7,976 nt of DNA from an uncultured bacterium (GCA_913050645.1 CAJXAG010000044.1:1-7976), one strand, 5' to 3'; shown: positions 1 through 6,323, counted from the first letter of the stretch. The notes: generated by a model from the sequence alone, not told the origin. Numbers and translations are program-made.

Positions 1-20
1 GTTCGTGAGAACAAACCAAA

Positions 21-44
21 ACCACCGGACCTTAGTCCGGTGGT
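21..44 (-). terminator. Perfect 10-bp hairpin, probable terminator of the minus-strand ORF
   Basis: ACCACCGGAC (21-30) and GTCCGGTGGT (35-44) are perfectly complementary around a CTTA loop. On the minus strand the stem lies just beyond the stop codon at 53-55 and is followed by TTTGGTTTGTT, a moderately U-rich tail. This fits an intrinsic terminator for the 53-256 ORF. On the plus strand the stem is followed by CGATTATTTT, so it could also end a plus-strand transcript entering from the left of the window. Confidence 0.65.
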
Positions 45-52
45 CGATTATT

Positions 53-256
53 TTAGGTCAGTTTCATGACACCTATCCGGAGGAACGAAAGGTCGGCGTT
101 TGCTTGGCGCGCCATCCATTCCATACGAACCTCTTTGTTCATCATCTTGTTCAGATGACGTTTCAGTTCGCCTGGGCCAGTCGGCTCTTTCCACTGCGCA
201 TCACCCTTTGGGGTGATGGGGAGAATGCGGTGCCTATGTTCATTAAAACGCAACAA
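53..256 (-). CDS. Hypothetical protein of up to 67 aa, possibly the 3' remnant of a longer gene
   Basis: I do not recognise the family. The product would be a basic, soluble-looking protein: a short N-terminal part with RFNEHRHRILP, a stretch ITPKGDAQWKEPTGPGELKR, then a likely helix with KMMNKEVRMEWMARQANAD, ending GVMKLT. No ATG lies near the start. The best start is TTG at 254-256, with GGAG on the minus strand (267-270) ten bases upstream, a long spacing. The frame stays open upstream to a stop at 299-301 (GWAIQSVYGWSIDW...), running into the palindromic repeat at 281-424. A hairpin terminator sits 8 bases past the stop, which supports a real transcribed gene on this strand. Either this is a small gene with a TTG start, or the repeat replaced its true 5' end. 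Confidence 0.45.
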   Translation of the reverse strand: MLRFNEHRHRILPITPKGDAQWKEPTGPGELKRHLNKMMNKEVRMEWMARQANADLSFLRIGVMKLT

Positions 257-280
257 CCAATCTATACTCCAACCATAAAC

Positions 281-424
281 ACTCTGGATTGCCCAGCCCT
301 AACTTCATTAGGAGTTGGGTATACTTCACAGAAGCTCGCAATGACGACAACGTTGTTGTCGTCTACGGAAAAACCTTCGGTTTTTCCGTCTTCGCGAGAC
401 TACAGTCGAAGCGACCCAGAAAAT
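281..424. repeat. About 140-bp palindromic dispersed repeat, copy 1
   Basis: The element reads CTCTGGATTGC at its left side, CTCGCAATGACGAC in the middle and GTCTTCGCGAGACT to CCAGAAAA at its right side. Its two halves are imperfect inverted copies of one another. It contains two perfect hairpins side by side: GACGACAAC/GTTGTCGTC (343-363) and ACGGAAAAACC/GGTTTTTCCGT (365-389). The CTGGATTGC...CTCGCAATGACG signature resembles palindromic intergenic repeats known from several bacterial groups. Its right half recurs in inverted orientation at 7924-7976, with 32 bases identical (370-401). It has no protein-coding character, and the long plus-strand frame through it has no ribosome site or family features. 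Confidence 0.75.
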
Positions 425-443
425 TAATGAGCATAGGTGCCAA

Positions 444-479
444 TGCAAGAATTGACACAACACTACTTGCATGTTGTGT
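444..479 (+). promoter_or_regulatory. Candidate promoter/operator with interleaved inverted repeats
   Basis: TTGACA at 452-457 is a perfect -35 box. No good -10 lies at the ideal distance; TGTAAA (477-482) is 19 bases away and TAAATA (491-496) is further. The region holds two interleaved inverted repeats: TGCAAG (444-449) with CTTGCA (466-471), and ACACAACA (455-462) with TGTTGTGT (472-479). The arms run a-b-a'-b', so both cannot form as simple hairpins at once. This could be an operator for a dimeric regulator, or alternative RNA folds, upstream of the small membrane protein at 529. The dyads are seen directly; the function is inference. Confidence 0.35.
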
Positions 480-528
480 AAAAAACTGATTAAATACTCT
501 GCGATTCGGTTCTTTTTGGAGAGAGAAA

Positions 529-711
529 ATGGCTGAGCAGAGTAAAGAAGAAGGTAAAAAATTTGATGACTGGGCCGCTGTGGGGGCTGCTGTGTTTGTA
601 ATTATCGTTGCGATTGGACTTGTTTTCGGTGCAGCTTTTGGGATACTCAATGATGAGATTCCTGAACATCCTCAAGAACGAGCTCGTGCGCTACAAGAGC
701 AAAGCCGGTAG
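529..711 (+). CDS. Small single-pass membrane protein, 60 aa
   Basis: I do not recognise the family. The protein has a charged N-terminus (MAEQSKEEGKKFDDW), one hydrophobic segment at about residues 16-41 (AAVGAAVFVIIVAIGLVFGA), and a charged C-terminal tail (DEIPEHPQERARALQEQSR). It has no signal-peptidase site, so it is most likely an inner-membrane peptide with short soluble ends. The start is well supported: GGAG at 518-521 lies seven bases before the ATG. Its stop codon sits inside the 5' arm of an intrinsic terminator, so it forms its own short transcription unit. It precedes the ATPase gene by about 195 bases. That ATPase lacks membrane helices, so a membrane-recruiting role is possible but unproven. 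Confidence 0.75.
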   Translation: MAEQSKEEGKKFDDWAAVGAAVFVIIVAIGLVFGAAFGILNDEIPEHPQERARALQEQSR

Positions 712-734
712 GTGGGTAACCTATCGGCTTTTTT
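702..734 (+). terminator. Intrinsic terminator after the small membrane protein
   Basis: AAGCCGGTAGGT (702-713) pairs with ACCTATCGGCTT (719-730) as a 12-bp stem with one G-T wobble and a GGGTA loop, followed by a run of six T (729-734). This is a textbook Rho-independent terminator. It overlaps the stop codon TAG at 709-711. Confidence 0.9.
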
Positions 735-790
735 GTATGCTCTTTTGCCTGTCCGTTACACCAATGTTCAGTCTGCGAGAGGAGCGAGTG

Positions 791-817
791 TTGCAACAAA
801 AAATAATACTTTGCAAC
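791..817. promoter_or_regulatory. Paired TTGCAAC sites, possible operator
   Basis: TTGCAAC occurs at 791-797 and again at 811-817, exactly 20 bases apart, about two turns of the DNA helix. With the preceding G the first site is the perfect palindrome GTTGCAAC. The pair lies about 70-95 bases upstream of the TATAAT box of the ATPase gene, in an otherwise featureless gap. This arrangement suits a regulator binding one face of the helix, but two short sites can also arise by chance. Confidence 0.25.
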
Positions 818-862
818 GAAGTTTTTATGCAAGACCCCTGAGATGAGATTTTAACAACTAAA

Positions 863-892
863 CTGACTGAACGTTAGTGTACGGGGTATAAT
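863..892 (+). promoter_or_regulatory. Sigma-70-type promoter of the ATPase gene
   Basis: A consensus -10 box TATAAT lies at 887-892. CTGACT (863-868), four of six bases matching TTGACA, is 18 bases upstream as a -35 box. Transcription would begin near 899-900, only about 6 bases before the ATG at 906. The stretch between box and start codon (AAAGAAACAAAAG) has no real Shine-Dalgarno sequence, so the mRNA would be close to leaderless. Confidence 0.6.
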
Positions 893-905
893 AAAGAAAC
901 AAAAG

Positions 906-3812
906 ATGTACGATCCAGAGCAAATCACGTTCTTTGCGAAAACCGATGCCCGTGGGCAGCAGGTGCCTTTTGGTATTAAGGCAAACGACCGTACCCGACA
1001 TGTCTACGTGATCGGAAAGACCGGTATGGGTAAGTCGACTTTGCTTGAGAACATGGCAGCGCAAGACATCAAGAATGGTAACGGTCTTGCGTTTATCGAT
1101 CCACACGGTGCCACTGCCGAGACGTTGCTGGAATACATTCCCGAAGAGCGAAAAGATGACGTGTTGTATTTCGCCCCATTTGATACTGAAAACCCAATCT
1201 CCTTTAACGTGATGGAAGATGTGGGTCCTGATAAACGTCACTTGGTGGTCGCAGGACTCATGTCCGTATTTAAGAAGATTTGGGTGGATGCGTGGTCTGC
1301 GCGCATGGAGTATATTCTCTCGAATACACTCTTAGCGCTTTTGGAGTATCCCGACTCAACACTCCTTGGGGTAAACCGCATGCTCTCAGACAAAGACTAC
1401 CGCATGCGCGTGATTGAGAATATTACCGACCCGGCGGTAAAGTCTTTTTGGGTGGATGAGTTTCTTAAGTACAACGAGCGGTACATGCAGGAGGCGGGTG
1501 ATGCTATTAAGAACAAGATTGGTCAATTTACCTCCAACCCACTGATTCGAAACATTATTGGTCAGCCGCATACGAGCTTCGACATCCGTGAAATCATGGA
1601 TGAACGGAAGATTATGATCATTAATCTCTCGAAAGGCCTAGTGGGTGAGCAAAATGCAAACCTACTTGGTTCGATGATGACCACGCGTATCTATCTTGCT
1701 GCGATGAGCCGTGCAGACTTAACTGCACAGCAGCTGAAGGTGATGCCAAACTTCTACTTTTATGTAGACGAGTTTCAGTCGTTTGCCAACGCAACTTTTG
1801 CAGACATTCTCTCTGAGGCGCGTAAGTACAAGCTTAATCTCACTATTGCCCACCAGTACGTGGCGCAGATGGAGGACGAGGTGCGTGACGCGGTGTTTGG
1901 TAACGTCGGTACGATTATTTCGTTCCGTGTTGGCCCGTTTGATGCCGAGGTGCTCGAGACCGTTTATACACCGAAGTTTTTGGCGCCAGACATTGTGAAC
2001 CTTGGCTTCGCACAGATTTACCTAACGCTCATGATCGACGGTATTGGCTCACCGCCATTTTCTGCGCAAACACTCCCTCCACTTGAGACACCACCAAACC
2101 CGGCACATGAAATGGTGATTGAGGCATCACGAGCTCAATTTTCAAAAAAACGTCCTGCGGTCGAGGAGGCAATTCACTCTTGGCACGATAAGAGTTTTAG
2201 TGACAAGCCACCATACATACCAAAGCACTTGCGTGAAAAGGCGGATGGTGGTGAATTGCCGAATACCGGAGAAAACTTAAAGAAACATGGGCCAGACGGC
2301 GTAGCTCCAAAGGAGGAGTGGGAGACGTCGGTTGAACCCGGAGGTACGCCTGCGCAAGGAAACGGAAAGAATAATAACCGTAACGGTGGTAACGGTGGTA
2401 ACAGTGGTAATCATCGCAATGGAAGTGGTAGCTATAATGGAGAAAACCAACGAAGCGGTGACCAAGGGGGACGTCCAAACGGTCCTCGAAATACTGGTCC
2501 ACGCGACAATGGTGGGCGACCAAATGGAAACAATCATAGAAACGACAGAAACGACAGAAACGACAGAAACGACAATGGAGGACGAAATGGAGGTGCTGGA
2601 AACGAAAAAGGAGGCCGTCCACCACAAAATGGTAAGAGTTTAGACGAGCTCCGCTCAGTATTAAAAGGGATTTCTAACGGTAACGAAAAGGAGAAAGTAG
2701 TTGCAGAAGAAAAGAAAGAAGAAGAGAAGAAAGAAGACCTTAAGGGCGCTCTTGCAGCTGTACTTGGTGGTGCAGTTGGTGCAGCTGCATCGACTAAAAA
2801 AGAGGGGGAAAAAGACAGCGAGGTACAGCAGGAGGTTGTGTCAGGAAAAACACAAGTAGGATCGCAAGCATCTACACAGGAAACATCGGGTGTGCAAGAA
2901 AAAGATACTACCGATACAACAAAAGTCCAAAAACACGATGTGCACAAGGATCAGCAGGCTGCACCGACGGTGCCATTGGAAAACAACACAAACACACAAA
3001 CAGAAGGTGACAGGCCGCCCCAAAAGAAACGAAAGCGCAAACGCAATAAGAACAATGAAGAGCATGGTGCTGCGCACAGGCAGGAAGACAGGGATGTGCG
3101 TGTGGAGCACAAGGAGAAAGAGGAATCAATGGTGACACAAACACAACAGCAGGAACGCTCTGAAATACAAACTGCTTCTGCTCGTACACAGCGTGCACAT
3201 CGAGCTGCAAATGCAAACGTTTCTGAGCAAGGAAACATACGAACTATACAGCGTGATGTGAAAGAGGGGGCAGCAGCTGTGCCACAGAAGCAAGAAGAGA
3301 ACCAGGTGCAACCGTCAGAGGAAGAAGCAGCTGCGTCACAGAAAACGGCTGAAGCAAAACCTGCTCCAGTAGAACAGCAGCAGGGATCACAGAAGGAGCA
3401 GCCCGTGACACAGGTGCAGGATACTCAGAAGCCAGTAGTGTCTGAAGCGGTGCAAGAGAACGTTCTACAGACAGCAGCTGTGCACACATCAACAGAGCCA
3501 ACCGTGACAAAACAGAACTCAAAGCAGGAATCAGCAGCAGCTATGAAGACTATGCAAGAAGAGAACCAGCAGAACCAGCAGAAACAGGAAGTTTCTCACG
3601 ATCCGTCACAGGCCACAGTAACTACCGCCACAACGGCAACGGTAGCAGCAGCCACTGCTGCACCGAAAGCTGCTGCATCAGAGCATCCTGTGTTCTCACA
3701 GAACAATGAGTATGCACAGTTGAAGAATAAACCAACGGTGGATCCACTTGCACCAAAAAAACTTGAGCGCATGATGCGTGTTACCACCAGCGATAAGCTG
3801 CCCTTGAAGTAA
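906..3812 (+). CDS. VirD4/TraD-like type IV coupling ATPase with a very long disordered C-terminal tail
   Basis: This 968-aa protein carries an N-terminal P-loop ATPase of the VirD4/TraD/TraG type (residues about 1-410). The Walker A motif is GKTGMGKST at about 38-46, with AFIDPHGATAETLL soon after. The Walker B is FYVDEFQSF at about 285-293, followed by the sensor-like IAHQY. Coupling ATPases of this family feed DNA or protein into type IV secretion channels as membrane-bound hexamers. This one lacks N-terminal membrane helices: Walker A comes within 40 residues of the start. Residues about 440-968 are low complexity: an Asn/Gly/Arg-rich part (about 485-585) with a tandem Asn-Asp-Arg repeat (546-557), a Lys/Glu part, a small hydrophobic patch LKGALAAVLGGAVGAAAS (612-629), a basic cluster KKRKRKR near 708, then a Gln/Glu/Ala-rich stretch. 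The C-terminus is more ordered-looking (VDPLAPKKLERMMRVTTSDK). The ATG has a TATAAT box just upstream. It probably heads an operon. The ATPase assignment is firm; the secretion role is inferred from family. Confidence 0.9.
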   Translation: MYDPEQITFFAKTDARGQQVPFGIKANDRTRHVYVIGKTGMGKSTLLENMAAQDIKNGNGLAFIDPHGATAETLLEYIPEERKDDVLYFAPFDTENPISFNVMEDVGPDKRHLVVAGLMSVFKKIWVDAWSARMEYILSNTLLALLEYPDSTLLGVNRMLSDKDYRMRVIENITDPAVKSFWVDEFLKYNERYMQEAGDAIKNKIGQFTSNPLIRNIIGQPHTSFDIREIMDERKIMIINLSKGLVGEQNANLLGSMMTTRIYLAAMSRADLTAQQLKVMPNFYFYVDEFQSFANATFADILSEARKYKLNLTIAHQYVAQMEDEVRDAVFGNVGTIISFRVGPFDAEVLETVYTPKFLAPDIVNLGFAQIYLTLMIDGIGSPPFSAQTLPPLETPPNPAHEMVIEASRAQFSKKRPAVEEAIHSWHDKSFSDKPPYIPKHLREKADGGELPNTGENLKKHGPDGVAPKEEWETSVEPGGTPAQGNGKNNNRNGGNGGNSGNHRNGSGSYNGENQRSGDQGGRPNGPRNTGPRDNGGRPNGNNHRNDRNDRNDRNDNGGRNGGAGNEKGGRPPQNGKSLDELRSVLKGISNGNEKEKVVAEEKKEEEKKEDLKGALAAVLGGAVGAAASTKKEGEKDSEVQQEVVSGKTQVGSQASTQETSGVQEKDTTDTTKVQKHDVHKDQQAAPTVPLENNTNTQTEGDRPPQKKRKRKRNKNNEEHGAAHRQEDRDVRVEHKEKEESMVTQTQQQERSEIQTASARTQRAHRAANANVSEQGNIRTIQRDVKEGAAAVPQKQEENQVQPSEEEAAASQKTAEAKPAPVEQQQGSQKEQPVTQVQDTQKPVVSEAVQENVLQTAAVHTSTEPTVTKQNSKQESAAAMKTMQEENQQNQQKQEVSHDPSQATVTTATTATVAAATAAPKAAASEHPVFSQNNEYAQLKNKPTVDPLAPKKLERMMRVTTSDKLPLK
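2541..2576 (+). repeat. Tandem 9-bp repeat inside the ATPase tail
   Basis: AACGACAGA is repeated three times in a row (2541-2567), followed by a diverged fourth unit AACGACAAT (2568-2576); AATCATAGA just before is a weaker unit. It encodes Asn-Asp-Arg triplets (residues 546-557). The unit length is a multiple of three, so replication slippage would change the tail length without shifting the frame. Confidence 0.85.
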
Positions 3813-3815
3813 ACG

Positions 3816-3938
3816 CACATGCAAAATTTTGGCACATTACGTTGTTGTCTTTTGAAAATTGTTTACTCAAAGTACCCCATGTACATCTCGCAAAAATTTT
3901 CTCAGACGTCTCGTACTGTGCTAAAAATTTTGCATGTG
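3816..3938. repeat. 15-bp perfect inverted repeat bracketing the start of the surface-protein gene
   Basis: CACATGCAAAATTTT (3816-3830), four bases after the ATPase stop, is the exact reverse complement of AAAATTTTGCATGTG (3924-3938), which lies within the signal-peptide codons of the next gene. The 93-base loop contains the likely start codon at 3879 and a third AAAAATTTT (3892-3900). Neither arm is followed by a T-run, so it is not an ordinary terminator. In RNA it could hide or expose the start region, or slow RNA decay from the ATPase end. Confidence 0.6.
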
Positions 3939-5303
3939 AGTATACTCGCTGTATTTCTCTGGGTTCCCGTGGCTGCGCACGCTGCGGTAACCATCAGCGA
4001 AGTTGCGTGGATGGGGACGGAAACTTCTGCTAACGATGAATGGATTGAGCTTCACAATGACGGGGACACGTCAGTCTCGCTTGATGGGTGGATGCTGTCT
4101 GATGGGATGAATGTAGCGGTAGCGCTCACCGGCAGTATAGCTGCCGGGCAGTACGCGGTGCTTGAGCGTACTGACGACGCATCAGTGCCGGGTGCTGCAT
4201 TTTTAATATACACTGGGGCACTGAGTAACAGTGGTGCAACACTTTCGCTCTACCGCTCTGACGATGCACTTGTAGACCGTGTCGTTGGCGGTGATGACTG
4301 GGAGAATATCGGAGGCGATAACACTACCAAAGAAACAGCACAGTATAAGAAAAATGGCTGGATAACCGCTGTGGGGACACCAGGGACAGCGCCATCTGGG
4401 GTGACTGTTGAAATTGAAGAAGAGGATGACGAGGAAAATCATGTTTCTGTGGTGGAAGAAAAAGACGACAACGATTCTTCCAGTGGGTCAGTGCCCACAC
4501 TCTATCTGGAGCCACGAACACCGAGTGTCACAATTGACGGGCCGAAGCGTGTGTACGAGAATCAGATGGTGACCTTTGTAGCGGAACCGTATGGGCTTGC
4601 TGATGGTATTTTGCAGTCGTTTGCGTATCAGTGGAACTTTGGTGACACGAACACCGGAACGGGGAAAGAGATATCGTATCGTTTTCAGTATCCAGGTGAG
4701 TATGTGGTTACACTGCGCGGAGTGTACAAAGACTACGAAGCAACTACACGTATGACGGTGGTGGTATTGCCGGTGTCATTTTCTCTTGGCACTAATGACA
4801 ATGGCGACTTACTTGTACACAATAACGCGCGTTACGAGGTTGATCTCTCAGGATACACAATCATCAGTGAAGCTGGTTCGTTTACTTTTCCGAAGCGTAC
4901 AATCATGCTTCCGGGGGCAACCATTACGGTACCTAAAGAGCGTGTACGTATACGTCATGGTGCAACAGTAACACTTTCTGATACACAAAAGCAGGTAGTT
5001 GCAGAGCTTAGTTCACCTCTGGCTATTGATGAACCTGTAGATTCAGTTGCGACTATGCAAAGCGTTGTTGCGGCACCGACGGTTGCTGAAGTAGCGGTAT
5101 TGCCAGAGAACTTTGCATTTCCAGGGGAAGAACTTGTGTCTGCTGATTCTGTTTTAGAAGATGAAATACAAGATCTCACCACGCAGCAGGCAACGGTTAT
5201 CAAGGCAGGTGAGTCAGTTCCAACTGCTTCGTGGCCGTATCTTGCATTGTTTGGAATCGTTGGACTAGGAATACTTGCTGTTTTTGCAGGACGAATGCAA
5301 TAG
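3879..5303 (+). CDS. Secreted, membrane-anchored protein with lamin-tail and PKD domains
   Basis: The predicted product has 474 aa from this start. A signal peptide covers residues 1-35, with basic residues, a hydrophobic core (ILHVSILAVFLWVPVAA) and an AHA cleavage site. A lamin-tail domain follows (about 36-155; ISEVAWMG, DEWIELHNDG, DGWMLSDG). Next is an acidic, Ser-rich linker (EIEEEDDEE, EEKDDNDSSSG), a PKD-type fold (about 205-300; YQWNFGDTNTGTG, YPGEYVVTLRG), and a weaker second lamin-tail-like unit (LLVHNNARYEVDLSGYTI). Near the C-terminus a hydrophobic helix (WPYLALFGIVGLGILAVFA) ends in a short basic tail, a membrane anchor. It should sit outside the cell, tethered to the membrane. 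Lamin-tail and PKD domains are usually adhesive or structural; no catalytic motif is visible. The frame is open back to an ATG at 3819, but 3879 places a normal signal peptide first. Neither start has a good ribosome site, so translation may be coupled to the ATPase gene, which ends 66 bases upstream. Confidence 0.85.
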   Translation: MYISQKFSQTSRTVLKILHVSILAVFLWVPVAAHAAVTISEVAWMGTETSANDEWIELHNDGDTSVSLDGWMLSDGMNVAVALTGSIAAGQYAVLERTDDASVPGAAFLIYTGALSNSGATLSLYRSDDALVDRVVGGDDWENIGGDNTTKETAQYKKNGWITAVGTPGTAPSGVTVEIEEEDDEENHVSVVEEKDDNDSSSGSVPTLYLEPRTPSVTIDGPKRVYENQMVTFVAEPYGLADGILQSFAYQWNFGDTNTGTGKEISYRFQYPGEYVVTLRGVYKDYEATTRMTVVVLPVSFSLGTNDNGDLLVHNNARYEVDLSGYTIISEAGSFTFPKRTIMLPGATITVPKERVRIRHGATVTLSDTQKQVVAELSSPLAIDEPVDSVATMQSVVAAPTVAEVAVLPENFAFPGEELVSADSVLEDEIQDLTTQQATVIKAGESVPTASWPYLALFGIVGLGILAVFAGRMQ

Positions 5304-5318
5304 TGTAGCATAGGTGTT

Positions 5319-6035
5319 ATGAGGGAAAGAACGTCAGAGGAACAGAGAATTTGTGACGAGGCGGTTGTATATGTTAAGGGTAACAAACGGAAACTTATTG
5401 ATGAATACGTTGTATCCAAACCAGCACACACCGATGGGAAACCCATCGCAATTTTTATGGCTGGTTCTCCAGGAGCCGGAAAAACAGAATTTGCTGAAAC
5501 ATTCTTAAATGACATCAACGGCGACGATATTGTTTTTGTTGATCCTGATGCTTTGAGAAAGATCATGCCAGGGTATGGTGGCGCAAATGCCCACCTGTTT
5601 CAAAAAGCAGTATCGCGATTGGTAAATGAAATGTACTCGGCAGTTCTGAAAGACAAAAGAAGCTTCTTGCTTGATGGAACAATGTCTTCGTATAATCAAG
5701 CGCAGATGAATATTGAAAGAGCACTAAAGAAAGGCTATGACGTGTATATTTTCTATGTGTATCAGGATCCAGTATCTGCCTGGAAATTTACCCAAGCACG
5801 TGAGAAAACTGAAGGACGTCGCATCTGGATGCAAACCTTCATTCAACAATTTTTTGCAGCCGCGGAGGTGGTTAATCGCATTAAAATCAATTTTGCTAAA
5901 GATGTAGTTGTACATCTCATTATTAAAGATATTTTCAATGGTACTAAAAAATTTGAAACAAATGTGCAGGGAGTTGACAGTTATATTAAACATACATATA
6001 CTAAAGACACGTTAGAAAGGCTTTTAAACTGCTAG
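5319..6035 (+). CDS. Zeta-toxin-family kinase
   Basis: This 238-aa protein matches the zeta toxin fold. Walker A is GSPGAGKT at 49-56. VDPDALRKIMPGY (74-86) carries the aspartates at the place of the zeta catalytic Asp. LLDGTM (117-122) aligns with the substrate-loop IEGT motif, with Asp in place of the usual Glu. KKGYDVYIFYVY (137-148) and the Arg-rich REKTEGRR (161-168) follow, where zeta kinases hold phosphate-binding arginines. Known zeta toxins phosphorylate UDP-N-acetylglucosamine and block cell-wall synthesis. It lies 15 bases after the surface-protein gene, in the same direction, with only a poor ribosome site (AGGTG two bases before the ATG). No epsilon-type antitoxin precedes it; a 64-aa ORF follows two bases after its stop. 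It could be a toxin or a domesticated housekeeping kinase. The family assignment is sure, toxicity is not. Confidence 0.85.
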   Translation: MRERTSEEQRICDEAVVYVKGNKRKLIDEYVVSKPAHTDGKPIAIFMAGSPGAGKTEFAETFLNDINGDDIVFVDPDALRKIMPGYGGANAHLFQKAVSRLVNEMYSAVLKDKRSFLLDGTMSSYNQAQMNIERALKKGYDVYIFYVYQDPVSAWKFTQAREKTEGRRIWMQTFIQQFFAAAEVVNRIKINFAKDVVVHLIIKDIFNGTKKFETNVQGVDSYIKHTYTKDTLERLLNC

Positions 6036-6037
6036 AT

Positions 6038-6232
6038 ATGTTCTATTTCCTTCGTAGAAATTTGGGTTGGGGTACTTGTGATGCAACAGAAACTCCGGCA
6101 GAAAATAAGACAGCGCAATTTTTGCGTGGTACTTCTTCTCGTGAACAAAAAAAGGTTTTCATGAAATCTATCGAGGGCTCAATTGAGAAACAAAAAGAAG
6201 TTATTCGCGAAGCTGAAATGACTCCTAGTTAG
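6038..6232 (+). CDS. Small helical protein, candidate antitoxin or partner of the zeta kinase, 64 aa
   Basis: I do not recognise the family with certainty. The N-terminal third (MFYFLRRNLGWGTCDATETP) is mixed. The remainder looks soluble and helical, rich in Lys and Glu (SSREQKKVFMKSIEGSIEK, then QKEVIREAEM). The ATG lies two bases after the zeta stop codon with no independent ribosome site, so it is probably translated by re-initiation and made in fixed ratio to the kinase. A long hairpin terminator follows 16 bases after its stop. Its size, polarity and coupling fit an antitoxin, though epsilon/zeta pairs normally place the antitoxin first. It may equally be an unrelated small protein. The pairing is inference from position. 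Confidence 0.6.
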   Translation: MFYFLRRNLGWGTCDATETPAENKTAQFLRGTSSREQKKVFMKSIEGSIEKQKEVIREAEMTPS

Positions 6233-6248
6233 GTCGTGCAAACTATAT

Positions 6249-6292
6249 ACAAATAAGAGCTGTCTGTGTAACTACAGACAGTGTTTATTTGT
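6249..6292. terminator. Long, probably bidirectional terminator
   Basis: The inner stem CTGTCTGT (6260-6267)/ACAGACAG (6274-6281) has a 6-base loop. Beyond a 3x3 internal loop an outer stem forms from ACAAATAA (6249-6256) and TTATTTGT (6285-6292). The outer arms are A-rich on the left and T-rich on the right, as in terminators that work on both strands. It lies 16 bases past the small ORF and closes the presumed operon. Confidence 0.75.
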
Positions 6293-6323
6293 TACTATAG
6301 AGCAACATCTGGATCAGAAAGAT

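Noticed and set aside
199..218. 8-bp hairpin CATCACCC/GGGTGATG as a terminator
   Set aside because: It lies within the minus-strand ORF codons and has no T-run on either side; it is probably incidental.
5..427. Plus-strand open frame of 140 codons at the left edge
   Set aside because: It runs through the antisense of the minus-strand ORF and through the palindromic repeat, has no ribosome site, and shows no domain-like pattern.
735..862. Search for a further small gene or RNA gene between the terminator and the ATPase promoter
   Set aside because: No open frame with a ribosome site and no tRNA-like fold is visible; only the TTGCAAC pair stands out.
2532..2576. Tandem repeat considered as a CRISPR array
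   Set aside because: The units are 9 bp with no spacers and are in frame inside a coding region; this is a simple coding repeat.
2197..3522. Several long open frames on both strands within the ATPase tail
   Set aside because: They are shadows of the low-complexity, repeat-rich coding sequence; their products are runs of Ser/Val/Cys or Thr/Glu with no start signals.
3819..3878. Upstream ATG at 3819 as the start of the surface protein
   Set aside because: It would put about 20 residues before a complete signal peptide and lacks a ribosome site; 3879 is preferred, although 3819 cannot be excluded.
4955..5566. 203-codon minus-strand frame across the surface-protein/zeta junction
   Set aside because: It is antisense to two well-supported genes, crosses their boundary, and shows no recognisable motif.
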